A DNA stretch of 64,000 nucleotides from Lutraria lutraria. Lineage: Eukaryota > Mollusca > Bivalvia > Venerida > Mactridae. The notes beneath the pieces were generated by a model. It was given only the letters and a program-made list of their open reading frames with translations, was not told the DNA's origin and did no database searches. Position 1 is the first letter of the stretch. Each line of letters opens with the position of its first letter. A program made the translations under genes and the position numbers. The DNA is taken from the NCBI GenBank assembly GCA_964023205.1, contig OZ026833.1, positions 37,550,366-37,614,365 on the forward strand, written 5' to 3'. Shown in pieces: positions 24,985 to 35,274 of this stretch.

Positions 24985-25430
24985 ACTGAGATCAGTCAGG
25001 ACCACGCACTCAATTATCCCCCAGCAGTCACACACAGTCACACACATAGGTCAAGATCGAGGTCTCAGTCAGGACCACGCACTCAATTATCCCCCAGCAG
25101 TCACACACAGCGGTCAAGATCGAGGTCTCAGTCAGGATCACACACTCAATTATCCCCCAGCAGTCACACACATCGGTCAAGATCGAGGTCTCAGTCAGGA
25201 CCACGCTCTCAATTATCCAAAAACAGTCACACACATCGGTCAAGATCGAGGTCTCAGTCAGGACCATACACTCAATTATCCACAAGCAGTCAAGCACAAC
25301 GGTCCAGATCGAGGACTCGTTCTGGACCAAACATGCATTTATCATCAGGTAGTCATGCACACATGCCTAGATCGAAGCCTAGATCTGGACAAAACACAGA
25401 TTTTTTGTCAAAGTCACTTACATCTGACCA
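24985..25430 (+). repeat. 60-bp coding minisatellite (20-residue Arg/Ser repeat)
   Basis: About five clear units of 'ggtcaagatcgaggtctcag...cagtcacacaca' lie inside exon 4. In one frame each unit encodes RSRSRSQSGPRTQLSPSSHT. Because the period is a multiple of three, the other two plus frames and one minus frame also stay open across most of the array. The first unit lacks two bases relative to the others, which changes frame. Older diverged units (SKSGPNTHSQ, SKSRSS) continue to about 25,620 in a third frame. Confidence 0.7.
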
Positions 25431-27006
25431 GATTTAGTTCTGAATTTAGACCGAAGTCAACATGCCACACAGCATTTGGCATGACAAAAGTCAAGGTCTA
25501 AATCTGGATCAAACATCTACAAAACACACAGCAAGGCGCTACAGTCCACATCAAAATCTGGGCCAAATACACACTCACAGTTAACATCCAAGTCAAGGTC
25601 AAGCGGCACACAGTCATGGATAGAAATGTCGCACAACTCTCAGACATCAAAATCTATGTCACGTTCATCCTCATTGGAATCACTATTTGGCCACTCACCT
25701 ACACCCTCACCTTCACGGTCACCTGACGCTCTCCGAAGTCAACTCCAGTCTACACCTGTAAATACAAATACTAATACAAGAAGCAGCTGCAACAGCAACG
25801 ATGTATCCCCTATGCTGAATGCAAGTGAGTGATGGTATTGTTTATAGGTCATGTACGAAACAAGCTTTGAAGTTTAAGACAGCGTGAAGTTATATATTCT
25901 TAAAAAGTGCCCACGTCTGTAGTATAAACCAACAACAACTTATTAACTTATCGTTTGCAGCAGAACCACTCTAAACTCTAACTTTGGAAAACTGCAAACG
26001 ATATTGTGATCCCCTTTTAGGGATATATTTATACTAGATATTATTATCTTATGTTTTTATTCATATCCTTAAACAACAATATTTCATTGACAAACTGAAC
26101 TATACACTTGGTAACTATGAACTTTCCTTAGAACCAATACTGTCATACACGGTGGGGATCAAACCAGTATCCCAAAGATTAATTGATAGACTGACCAGTA
26201 CTGAATCCCACTATGCTAGCTGGGGATTGCATTACGCCCCTGGACGAAATATAGTGTTACCAGCCGTATTCAGGTCACGGAGTGAAAATTTATCAATGGC
26301 TTGAAGTTAATCCGTAATGGATTTCTGACAATGATCAGTAGTAACCTTTTTCTTGCAGATGTGTATATAAGCTATGTATTGCAATACATGATTTCTGCAA
26401 TTAATGATTGCATTCTTGTCTATTTTCAGGATTTCAGAAACGTGTGTTGTATCTGTTATCTGATATAAAAATCAGACACGAACGGAGAGTGGACGGGACT
26501 ATGGTGGGTTTAGATGAAGGCCTAAGACAGGCTGTCACAATCAAGGAATTCCATGATTTGGATTCTAAACGCAAAATACCACAGGAAAGGCAAAAATTGG
26601 TAAAACTTTGAAAATTTCCGTGTATTACATGTAGTTTAAATGTTCAAAATTGTGTTTTGCATGTGACTAATGACCATTTCTACAAAAAGAAAATTCAATG
26701 CCTATAAGATCTGTTGTCCCCATTTTTATGAAACTGTGTATACCTTATTCAGACAATGCCTGTAATAAATACTGATTCAACAATTATGTTTGCAGGTGCA
26801 AGGACTGTCAGTTATTGGTGGATTAAATGCTAAGGACATAGCAAAGAGAATTTTGGAAAAGTAAGTTTTTATCACAATTACTGAAAGAATAATGCAATGC
26901 GTCGCTTTAGCTATGTATTAAACTACATTTACAGTAAAGATGCTGATTAACAACCACAATTGTGCAGTCTGACCACAGTTTGAATGTTTAGTTTCTAATG
27001 ATCATT

Positions 27007-27084
27007 TCGAGGGTTCAACGCAACAGTGTCGTAACTCATACAGGAATAAGAACAAGTTACGACAGTGTTGCACTGAACCCTCGA
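27007..27084. mobile_element. 78-bp palindromic miniature element, copy 2
   Basis: Arms 27,007-27,036 (TCGAGGGTTCAACGCAACAG...) and 27,055-27,084 pair almost perfectly around an 18-base loop. It lies in intron 6 of the DUF4806-type gene, in reverse orientation to copy 1 at 11,983. Confidence 0.75.
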
Positions 27085-27839
27085 TTTGTAGTCCTTCAGT
27101 GACAATATATATTGCATTATCTGATTCTGCTAGAATTCATCTGGGTACATAATTAATGTGCCAGTATGTATCGTCTCCTTGAAGCTATAAAATGAACTAT
27201 GCTCATTTGCTGACTTATCTATATCTAGGCTGATGAGTAATGACTTGATGGCTAAGTTTAATATGAAGGGAGGGAAGTAGAAACTTTCATTTAGAAGCAC
27301 TGCTGTCTTCGGAGTAGTCACAGGTAAATTTACATTATTAACATTAAATTTCTGACTAGAATTCTATATATCTTTACCTTGAAAATTATTTGCATAGGTA
27401 AATTTAAATTGAATTGTGCAGAATTTAATGCAGGCTGACATGTTATACTCATTTAATCCTGAATCCCATTCTTGACATTTTCAAAATAAAACTGTTGTCA
27501 GTATCAGCTTGAAAAAGAATGCAAAAACAGAAACAATTCACCAATTTAACGTTTAACTCTGTATGAAAGGTGGTATGTTTGTCTTATGTTTGTTTTTCAT
27601 TTCAGCTAGTGCTATGAGGGCTGGTAAAGAGGGCGTTAGCGAAATGGAAATAGAAAGCGCTATTGGACAAGCCCTGAAATATGCCCCTGATAGACGTGGA
27701 GGGGGTGGAAGGCGATAAGCAACTAATGTTAATGTTATTAATCAAGTTTCATATTCAACATTGGTTTTGTTATTACCGGTAAGCCAAGGATTGTCGTACA
27801 TCTGATGCCCAATAACAATGTTATGTTTCAAGAATTAAA

Positions 27840-28620
27840 TATGAATATTACAGATATGGAAATTATAAAGGCTGGTAAAGATTTAAAGAATGGAAAATCA
27901 GATTTTATAATTCCAGTTTGTAAAAAGGTTATATTGATGAACCTAACAATTACAGGGGAATATCTCTGTTAAGTACATTGGTAAATTTAAACAGTAGCTT
28001 AACAAATTGTTCAAGTCGTTAGAGATATTGTTACTGTCATATGAAAATTGTATTGTGCTATTTGTATGTTCACATGGGCCTATGGCTTACTGAAATTTGA
28101 AATAAACTATCTATCTGTCGATATTATTTGATATAAGTCATTTAAGTTAGGTATTAGAGGCAAATTTTAAACATTTTAAAATCGATATATGATGGCTGTA
28201 AAATAACATGAAGAGTAAAATATGGTAACTGTTTACCGTATATGCTCGACTATAAGACTTTAAGTGATTAATTTTCTTCCATATTAGGTGTGACACAATG
28301 TGAAAGCCTTTCTCCTTTTTTATTTTGCATGTGTCTAAATGATATAGAGGAATATCTTATACTAATTAAATGGTTTTAAATGTTTTTGATAATGAATCAA
28401 ATTTATAACATGGTCTAATTTGTTTACAACAATATTGTAATGAATGGAAGTAAACAGTTATATATAAATATGCAAAAAATAGGATATTTAGAAAATCTAG
28501 GAAAATTTATATACTGTGGAAATGATATTGATATTGTGAATAATTTTAAATATCTAGGTGTAGTCTTCTCGACTGGGGTGTCTAGAATGTTATTCGTACT
28601 TGGAAAATAGAAAAAAACAT
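27840..28620 (+). pseudogene. Decayed LINE reverse transcriptase, fragment 1
   Basis: Plus-strand frames give EIIKAGKDLKNGKSD and a nearby NYRGIS-type segment (27,850-27,975). These are followed by SLSPFLF...LNDIEEYL (near 28,300-28,350), LQQYCNEWK (near 28,430) and DIVNNFKYLGVVFSTG (near 28,525-28,580). This is the order of a LINE reverse transcriptase, with the segment holding the second palm aspartates largely missing between 28,010 and 28,290. Multiple stops and frameshifts show a dead copy. It begins about 120 bp after the DUF4806-type stop codon. Same type as 6,470-7,220. Confidence 0.65.
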
Positions 28621-29059
28621 GTACAAATATATAAAAATATTATTGGCAGTATCCAAGTATGGTTAAATGAATTGATCTTTTGAAATCAGAGAATATCAAT
28701 GAAATTAGAAAATTATCAGCTTATATTTACAAAAGTTTTTTTGAGAAAAGAAAAAAATATTAATTATTGTAATTAATCTGTTCCCTTTCTCACAAGAGAA
28801 TGATTGTTCATTTCCATGACATCTTTTTTTCAATATTTATCTAATTAATATACACAACAATAAAAATAAATCATATGTATAAATATATCTATCATATGAT
28901 ACTTGTTTATTATGTATCTACAATTGAATGTGTTATTACCTTTACCGGTATATTGAATTATGCTATTGACAATTTTCACACTATTGTTATTACTAGGTAC
29001 ATGTATGCTTACTTTACTTATCAAGTATGCTGTTGTTACCAATTCATCGAATTAGATAT
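28621..29059. other. AT-rich stretch between LINE fragments
   Basis: No landmark motif could be read. Possibly further decayed LINE sequence. Confidence 0.35.
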
Positions 29060-29715
29060 ATTCAGTTAACATTTCATGACCAAGTTGTAGAAATCGTAAA
29101 TTATTTTTCCTATTTACGTATTGTCTTCACAGGTGGTGCCTTTAATGCAAAACCGAGTGCTTTAGCTGGTAAAACACAATTAATTAAAAAGTCTGATATC
29201 TCTTTAATGTTCTGTATGTAATGGTTAGTCATAGGTTAGAACTCTTTGACAAGTTGATTTTACCAATTATTAATTATTCGTGTGAGGTATGGGCCTTCAA
29301 CAAGAAAATAATATCAAACGTGTATGTACTCTATACTGCAAACGTATTTTAATGTTAAAAAAGGGTTTTGTGAATGGAATATTAGGCATGTTTGATTTGA
29401 AATTTTACTGCTTTCTCAAAATAATTAAAATATTGGCTAAAAATACAAACATGCAATGTAATAAACAAATTTAAAATTATATACATTCAGCTAAAAGAAG
29501 ATTCAGATCTTTCATCGTGTACGAAATATGTTTTTAGTTTTATCGTGCACAGCAGTCTGTATCCTCTTGTCAGAGCTATGGTTTTACGTTTGGTTAACAC
29601 AAAATGTAGGTGATGCAAAAATATTTCTTAACATTTTCAAACAACTTCTTATAGACAATAAAATTCCAAACTGGCATACCGGTAGTCATTAAGAAAACTC
29701 AAGTAGGACAATATT
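29060..29715 (+). pseudogene. Decayed LINE, fragment 2 (after the palm), interrupted by copy D
   Basis: Frames read VEIVNYFSYLRIVFTGGAFN (29,078-29,137), then LFDKLILPIINYSCEVWAFN (29,239-29,300) and CKRILMLKKG (near 29,340). These are the thumb and C-terminal landmarks of the same LINE type. The VNxFxYLG motif occurs here a second time, so this is a different insertion from fragment 1. The reading continues after copy D at 30,886. Confidence 0.65.
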
Positions 29716-30883
29716 TTTAGCTCACATGTCACAAAGTGACAAAGTGAGCTATTAGGATCACTCTCCGTCCGGCGTCGTGTGGTGTGCGTCATGCGTCGTC
29801 AAACTTTATGTTGTGACCACACTAGGGGCCACATTTTTAGCTCAATTTTAGCAAAACTGGGTCAGAACGTTAATATCAACAAAATCTCGGACGAGTTTGA
29901 TATTGGGCCACTTGGGGTCAAAAACTAGGTCACCAGGGCCAAATAAGGGAAAACCTTGTGAACACTTTAGAAATCACTGTTTTGACTGGATCTTCATGAA
30001 ACTTTGTCAGAATGTTTATTTTAATAATATGTAGGTCAAGTTTGATAATGGGTCATTTCTGTAGTAAAATTAGGTCACTAGGGCAAATTGCTGGAAAACC
30101 TTGTGAACACTCTAGAAGTCACTGTTTTGATTGGATGATCATGAAACCTTGTCAGAGTGTTTGTCTTCATAATATCTTGGACGAGTTCGAACATGGGTCA
30201 TCTTGGGTCAAAAACTAGATCGCTAGGTCAAATCTTATGAAAAACCATGTTAACACTGTAGATTTCACAGTTATTATTGGATCTTCACCAAACTTTGTCA
30301 ACTCGTTTGTTTTAATGATATAACGGTCAAGTATAAATATGGGTCATCTGGGGTCAATAACTAGGTCACCAGGTAAAATCTTAGGAAAACTTTGTTAACA
30401 CTGTAGATGTCACAGTTTTAATTGGATCTTCACCAAACCTTGTCAAAATGTTTGCCTCAATGATATGTGGGTCAAGGATGAACATGGGTCAGCCGGGTTC
30501 AAAAACTGGGTCACAAGGTCAAATCTTAGGTAAAAATCTTGTAAAAGCTCTAAATGTCATGGTTTTGATTGGATCTTGGCCAAACCTTGTCAGATTGTTT
30601 GTCTTAATGATATTAAGGACAAGTCAAATATGGGTCACCTAGGGTAAAAAACCAGGTCACAAGGTCAAATCTTAGGAAAACCTTATTAACACTGTAGATG
30701 TCAAATTTTGATCGTATCTTCACCAAACCTAGTCAGACTGTTTGTCTTAATGATATGTAAGACAAATTCGAACATAGGTCGTCTGGGGTCAAAAACTAGG
30801 TCACCGGTTCAAAACAATGTTTTAATGAGTGAACAGTGATTGTCATGTGAGCGATATAGGGCCATCTTGGCCCTCTTGTTTAG
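29716..30883 (+). repeat. 1.1-kb mollusc-type repeat, copy D, nested in a LINE relic
   Basis: Full-length: TTTTTAGCTCAC hairpin with the extra acaaagtg duplication, the full series of 145-bp units, and terminal GGGCCATCTTGGCCC then TCTTGTTT. The sequence on either side belongs to one decayed LINE, so this copy inserted after the LINE did. Confidence 0.85.
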
Positions 30884-30885
30884 AT

Positions 30886-31130
30886 CTGTCATTCATTTTG
30901 AACATCTATTTTATCTAAAATGTATTGATATTTATAAGTAAGTAACAGATAGCTATGACAAGACTAATAATTTTGTCCAATAATTTAAAAATAGAATCAG
31001 GTAGATAGCATAAACCGAGAAGTATACCAATAGAAAATGTCTAATCTGTGAAGATAAATGTCACTTTATTTTGAAATGTTCTTATGCCTACTTAAGCAAA
31101 AATATATAAAAATATATTACTGGACAAGAC
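30886..31130 (+). pseudogene. C-terminal end of the interrupted LINE
   Basis: Frames contain KIESGR and, after a shift, CEDKCHFILKCSYAY, resembling the Cys/His cluster (Cx2C...HF.l.C) near the C-terminus of these LINE ORF2 proteins. In-frame stops are present. It completes fragment 2 on the far side of copy D. Confidence 0.5.
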
Positions 31131-32379
31131 TGAGCAGGTTTAGAGTTAAACAATTTTAGCAGTAATATGAATTAGAAATTTAAAATATATTTTTAAGCAT
31201 TTCAAAGTCGAGACTCTCTAAAAAGTTTACTTCTTGAATAAATCTTTGTTGCTAACTATCATTATTAAACACAAATCTAGCAAAATTAATGTGACATTAT
31301 CTTGATTTATGTAGTTTTTTTTTTATTGTTGTATACTTTCACATTTAAATATGGTGTCTTTCTTATTTTATGTTGATACTTCTTTGCATTATAGTTTCAT
31401 GTTATGTTACGTTTTATGTCATATGTAAATCAATGTAAAGTCAAAGCGCAGAAAGTGTACACCTTCTCCGTTGAACAACTCGCTTTCTCGTCTTTTCCTC
31501 TTTCTTTTTACTTTAATTTTTTCTCAGATGCGTATCATGATATATTTAGTATATATTGTTGTTTACCTCCATCTTCATGCTATATTCACATCATATGTGA
31601 AGATTGTTTTCTTGTTAAAAAACTAGAAAATGTGCATCACTTTCGATCATTGCACCATTATATATTATTATACCTCACATGACTTATTTACACTATAATC
31701 TTAAGTGACGTCATAGGGTGACTATCCATAATGTTACCCTCTGATATTACATTTCGGCCCGCTTGCCATAACGAAACTACCCTCACGCGCTGACGCGATA
31801 TTACCTGGTGCCGTGTTTTAGTCAATCTGTTCTATATCCTAGACGCTTTAATGGGCGATTATCAAAATCCACTCATAATTTGACATCCCGTTTAGCAGAA
31901 GATAATTTGACAGGGAAAATAACTATGCTTCGTTTTAATCTCTGATAAAGACTTATTGTTTTGACTCAACCAGTACGAAAAGACTGTATAATTGTTAGTG
32001 TAACAAAATAGCCGCTTGTAGATCGCATGTCTAAGATATACGATCAGGATTAGTTATTGTACATGTACCATCTTACCTGTATACCTGGTAACCAAGTAAT
32101 ATTAGTAGCCAAATATTGCTGACCATCCATTGGTCAGTTCTTTAGCTTGGACATATCCATGGTAACAATATGCATGTACTTTATGTGTATAATATAGAAT
32201 GTTAGTTAGTTTAAAAAGAGAGTTGCGGGTTAGTCTCCGCACCGCTCACATCCTACGAACCTGGGATGAATGTAACAAATAAATCGCTTTCCAAATGACT
32301 AATTGCGTTGTAATGTTACATTAGCATGTTTGTTGCATTCTTGTATTTCTTAATTATTGTTTTATTCGGTATAATAAAA
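31131..32379. other. AT-rich DNA with a possible partial MITE near 31,706-31,765
   Basis: No supported gene. The stretch 'gtcatagggtgactatccataatgttaccc' resembles one arm of the 143-bp element at 32,380 ('catagggtgatagaacgtaatgttcaccc'), so it may be a diverged half copy. The remainder shows no feature I can support. Confidence 0.35.
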
Positions 32380-32522
32380 TAAATATCACATCCCACATAG
32401 GGTGATAGAACGTAATGTTCACCCTTGACAAAGTAATGTCAATCTCAGCTAAAGCCTCGGTCAACATTACTTGTCTCGGGTGAACATTATGTTCTATCAC
32501 CCTATGTGGGATGTGATATTTA
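32380..32522. mobile_element. 143-bp MITE with long inverted arms
   Basis: Terminal arms TAAATATCACATCCCACATA... are perfect inverted copies over about 32 bp. Pairing resumes inside ('taatgttcaccc'/'gggtgaacatta'), and a further inner pair ('gtaatgt'/'acattac') is visible. Nearly the whole element folds on itself around a loop near 32,440-32,460. The ends are A/T-rich, compatible with a TA target. Confidence 0.7.
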
Positions 32523-32938
32523 TATAGTGTATATTGTCTAAGGGCACAACTATGATCTGTTGTTAATATTGACCAGTTGCCTGCTATTACGTCTATTGTA
32601 ATGTATGTCAATATATGTTGTAAATATCTATCTATAATCATGTTTCATAAATATGAACAATGAAAATAACGTCTATGTATCTCCAGGAAACACTGACTAC
32701 TTTCTGTTCAGAATTAAAATGAATAAACACTTTTTGTTTATCAAGTGGAATCTGGGAGGTGAAATATACATTTGTATTTATATTTGGTATCAATTTATTC
32801 CTAATTTTATGCAGATTAAGATGCATAATGGTCATGTTTTATTTGATGAAGTGATTTCTTCATAAAAATTGATCTTTTACTTCTTTTGCTTGAGTTACAC
32901 TCTTCACCTGTTTCACCTGCTTCACCAGTTCCTGACTG

Positions 32939-33255
32939 GTTGAGCTAACCAAGTAGTTAAGAGTGTTGGACTACTGATCAAGAGGTTGCAAGTTCAAACC
33001 CAATGCGAGGCGCACGCTGTCCATGACAAATTTGATTGAGGATATTACATCTTATATTAAATTGTCCTCCACCTCTGAATTATGTGGGTTACACAAACTT
33101 GGCTGTTGCAGATAGAATGTGGTTAATACTGATTAAGGCGTAAATGAAGTCCAGATAAGCTCAGGTTGGGTATACCGGTAACTGCCTTCCATGATATAAT
33201 AGAAATAATGTTGAAATAGCATTTAATCGGATCCGATGAAATAAATATATAGAAC
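32939..33255 (+). mobile_element. tRNA-derived SINE with internal Pol III promoter
   Basis: The head 32,940-33,015 reads TTGAGCTAACCAAGTAGTTA...GAGGTTGCAAGTTCAAACCC, with recognisable A-box and B-box positions. It is followed by a body matching 1-215 of this window. The 3' end ('gatgaaataaata') is weak, with no clear target duplication. Non-coding; reverse transcribed by a partner LINE. Confidence 0.65.
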
Positions 33256-33439
33256 CTGCTTCTGTTCAAATTTATTTGTAGCTACACGATTAAGTTTGGT
33301 AATTCTCCTGATTTGAATTAAGCTTAAATATAAACATTAATTACTTTGTGTGTTCTTGTGCAATATGTGTATGTTTGTTGTTACTGCATTTTTACTTTAT
33401 CTTGAGTTTAATGTAGAATACCTTAGTATTTATTTTTGT

Positions 33440-33800
33440 ACATCTGAAGGGATGTTTTATCTACCTGTCTGTCTGTCCATTAGCAATTTCATGTCCGCTC
33501 TGTTACTCGTTAATTCCTCAAAGGTTTTGAAGAAACTTTTACTCAAATGATTATCATATCAAGACGACGTGCAGAGCCTATGTTTCAGAAGGCTAGCTTC
33601 AAGGTCATGGTCACTTATTTTGTTTATGTTCTGTAACTCTTTAAGCCTGCAAAGGATTCTGAAGAAACTTTACTCAAATGTTCACCATATTGAGATGAAG
33701 TGCAGCTTTCATTTTTCGGAAGGCTTACTTCAAAGTCAAAGGTCAAATGCACGAAAAGTGCCCCTAAAATAATGTTTTTACAGTATCAATTATATCTTTG
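33440..33800 (+). repeat. Two-unit degenerate tandem repeat, about 133-bp period
   Basis: 'gaagaaacttttactcaaatgattatcatat' at about 33,528 and 'gaagaaactttactcaaatgttcaccatat' at about 33,661 head two related units. Each continues with 'gacg/gaagtgcag', 'cttcaaggtca' and 'aaggtca'-type words. This is a style of repeat common in mollusc genomes. Not coding. Confidence 0.5.
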
Positions 33801-33901
33801 GGCGTATATTGCTCTGCCTTACGGTGCTTCTGTCTAGTTTATTTTTATTATACCAGAAAACATGTATACATATATTCATGTAAGCAATTTATGTTTTTCA
33901 G

Positions 33902-33949
33902 TAAACAAAGATGAAGACTAAGCATCCTATGGCAGTCACTGGACGAGAG
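33902..33949 (+). CDS. Possible small exon of an unidentified gene
   Basis: A pyrimidine tract and TTTTTCAG precede a 48-base segment ending at a consensus donor (GAGAG|GTAAGT). The only open reading starts at ATG 33,911 (MKTKHPMAVTGRE), so it could be a first coding exon with an untranslated exon upstream. No partner exon was found and the product is unrecognised. It may be a chance pairing of splice-like sites. Confidence 0.2.
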
Positions 33950-35274
33950 GTAAGTGCTCAAGTTCTAAATCAGCCCTATAGCATTACCAATTTCAGATGA
34001 CAAAATTCCATCCAAATTTGTTGTGTCAAGTGTGCCACTGGGGATATATGTGTTTATTGAACGCAGGGTCTTGTTTACTCTATTCGATCATCCTGGCTGT
34101 CCCATTTGGATGCCGACATTTACAACAAACTTCACTTCATCAACTAACCCTCGGCGAATGCACAACGTTTACTGGTTTATTTGTTGAGAATAGGTAATAT
34201 CATCTAGATTGGTATCGGTCACTCACTCTTAGCCCATTCATGGCTTCTCACCAGTGATGATACACCAGAATATGTTCTGTGTAATGCACCACCTTCTGTC
34301 AAACATTTTCTTATTGACTGGAATTAAGTTCAGCCAATCCCTTTTAGACACTAAGATGTTGAAAACGAGACCACAATTTTGAAACCGTCAGGCTTGAAAG
34401 AATTATTAATTACATAAAGGAAAATTAAACTATAATATACACTTTTTGTACACTTCATTTTACATTCTCATTATGTGAAATTCACTCATAGGAAAATTTT
34501 GTTTATGGCAAACTGTTCCTTGCGTTGCCAACATTTTTGTTTTAATTTTTATATATGCGTACTTTCAATTTTGATTGTGTCACACTTTAATATCAATTTT
34601 GTCTATATGACTCTAATAAGCATGTAGTTTAAGATATTTATCTCAAAGATAGAGCTAATTGCTTTCACGCTTATTGTAACATTTCGCTAATTAAACTGAA
34701 GACTCGATGAGATTAACAATCATGTGAATAATCAAAGTGCTGAAAGCACTGAGGTACATGTTGTATTCACTACTGATTGAAGTTTTTATGTGTTTGTGAT
34801 TTTTAGAAAGTGTGCAGAATAAAGCCAGTGAGGCTTCAGTAGTTCATTATTATAGGATGATCAATATTATTGTACGGCGACAGGAGTAGAACCTGTAGAC
34901 TTGCGTAAATTGACACTCCTACATGTAGAAGACAAACTATTTTTTGTATTGGTTGAACAGGAAGTGAAAGTTCTCAGGTTTTTCACTTCCGATGTGAACT
35001 GTTTCTGAAATATGTTAACACATACTGTATTTGTCTGCTATTTAGCTCTCGCTCTGCTTTCGCTTAAAAAAAAACCCATGGACTAGATATTTAACTCTCA
35101 GTAAAAGTAATGGTTGGTAGGAAAAACAAATACGCATCACATATGACTTGGGTTGCAGTGAGTATGGTAATGTTAGGATACTTTAGAGTTTAACTTGAAA
35201 ATTGAGTATGATTACACGTCACCACTGATATTGATGAATTGTAATCTTAATAAAAATGATTTTCTACTTTTCAA
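33950..35274. other. AT-rich DNA without recognisable genes
   Basis: Short frames only. No structured repeat supported before the tandem array begins at about 35,275. Confidence 0.4.

Larger units (their letters stand above)
22193..27718 (+). pseudogene. DUF4806-type gene, eight exons, Arg/Ser-rich middle, damaged
   Basis: Exons with consensus splice sites and compatible phases are 22,193-22,381; 23,491-23,619; 24,190-24,279; 24,870-25,824; 26,430-26,599; 26,796-26,860; 27,229-27,323; and 27,606-27,718 (TAA). Exon 1 begins MWVKAAWVEGDKEVECTIPE and ends in a PLIKIKF segment, the usual N-terminus of these proteins. Exon 4 is an Arg/Ser-rich repeat region. Exons 5-8 spell the C-terminal DUF4806 domain (FQKRVLYLLSDIK, LSVIGGLNAKDIAKRILEK, LMSNDLMAKFNMKG, EIESAIGQALKY). 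Lesions: a 1-base shift near 22,299, two shifts in exon 4 (near 25,000 and 25,440), and an in-frame TAG at 27,278 in exon 7. The role of DUF4806 is unknown. Position after a transposase suggests an accessory transposition protein, perhaps nuclear and nucleic-acid binding; this is inference. Confidence 0.7.

Noticed and set aside
25028..25360. 110-codon minus-strand frame
   Set aside because: It is the reverse complement of the 60-bp Arg/Ser minisatellite, open only because the repeat is.
4964..30642. Recurring 64-68-codon frames starting MFILII or MFASMI
   Set aside because: They lie inside every copy of the 1.1-kb repeat at the same unit and have no start context, splice sites or domain. 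They are by-products of repeat sequence.
31404..31682. 92-codon frame
   Set aside because: Ser/Phe/Tyr-rich translation of AT-rich DNA without motif, start context or splice support.
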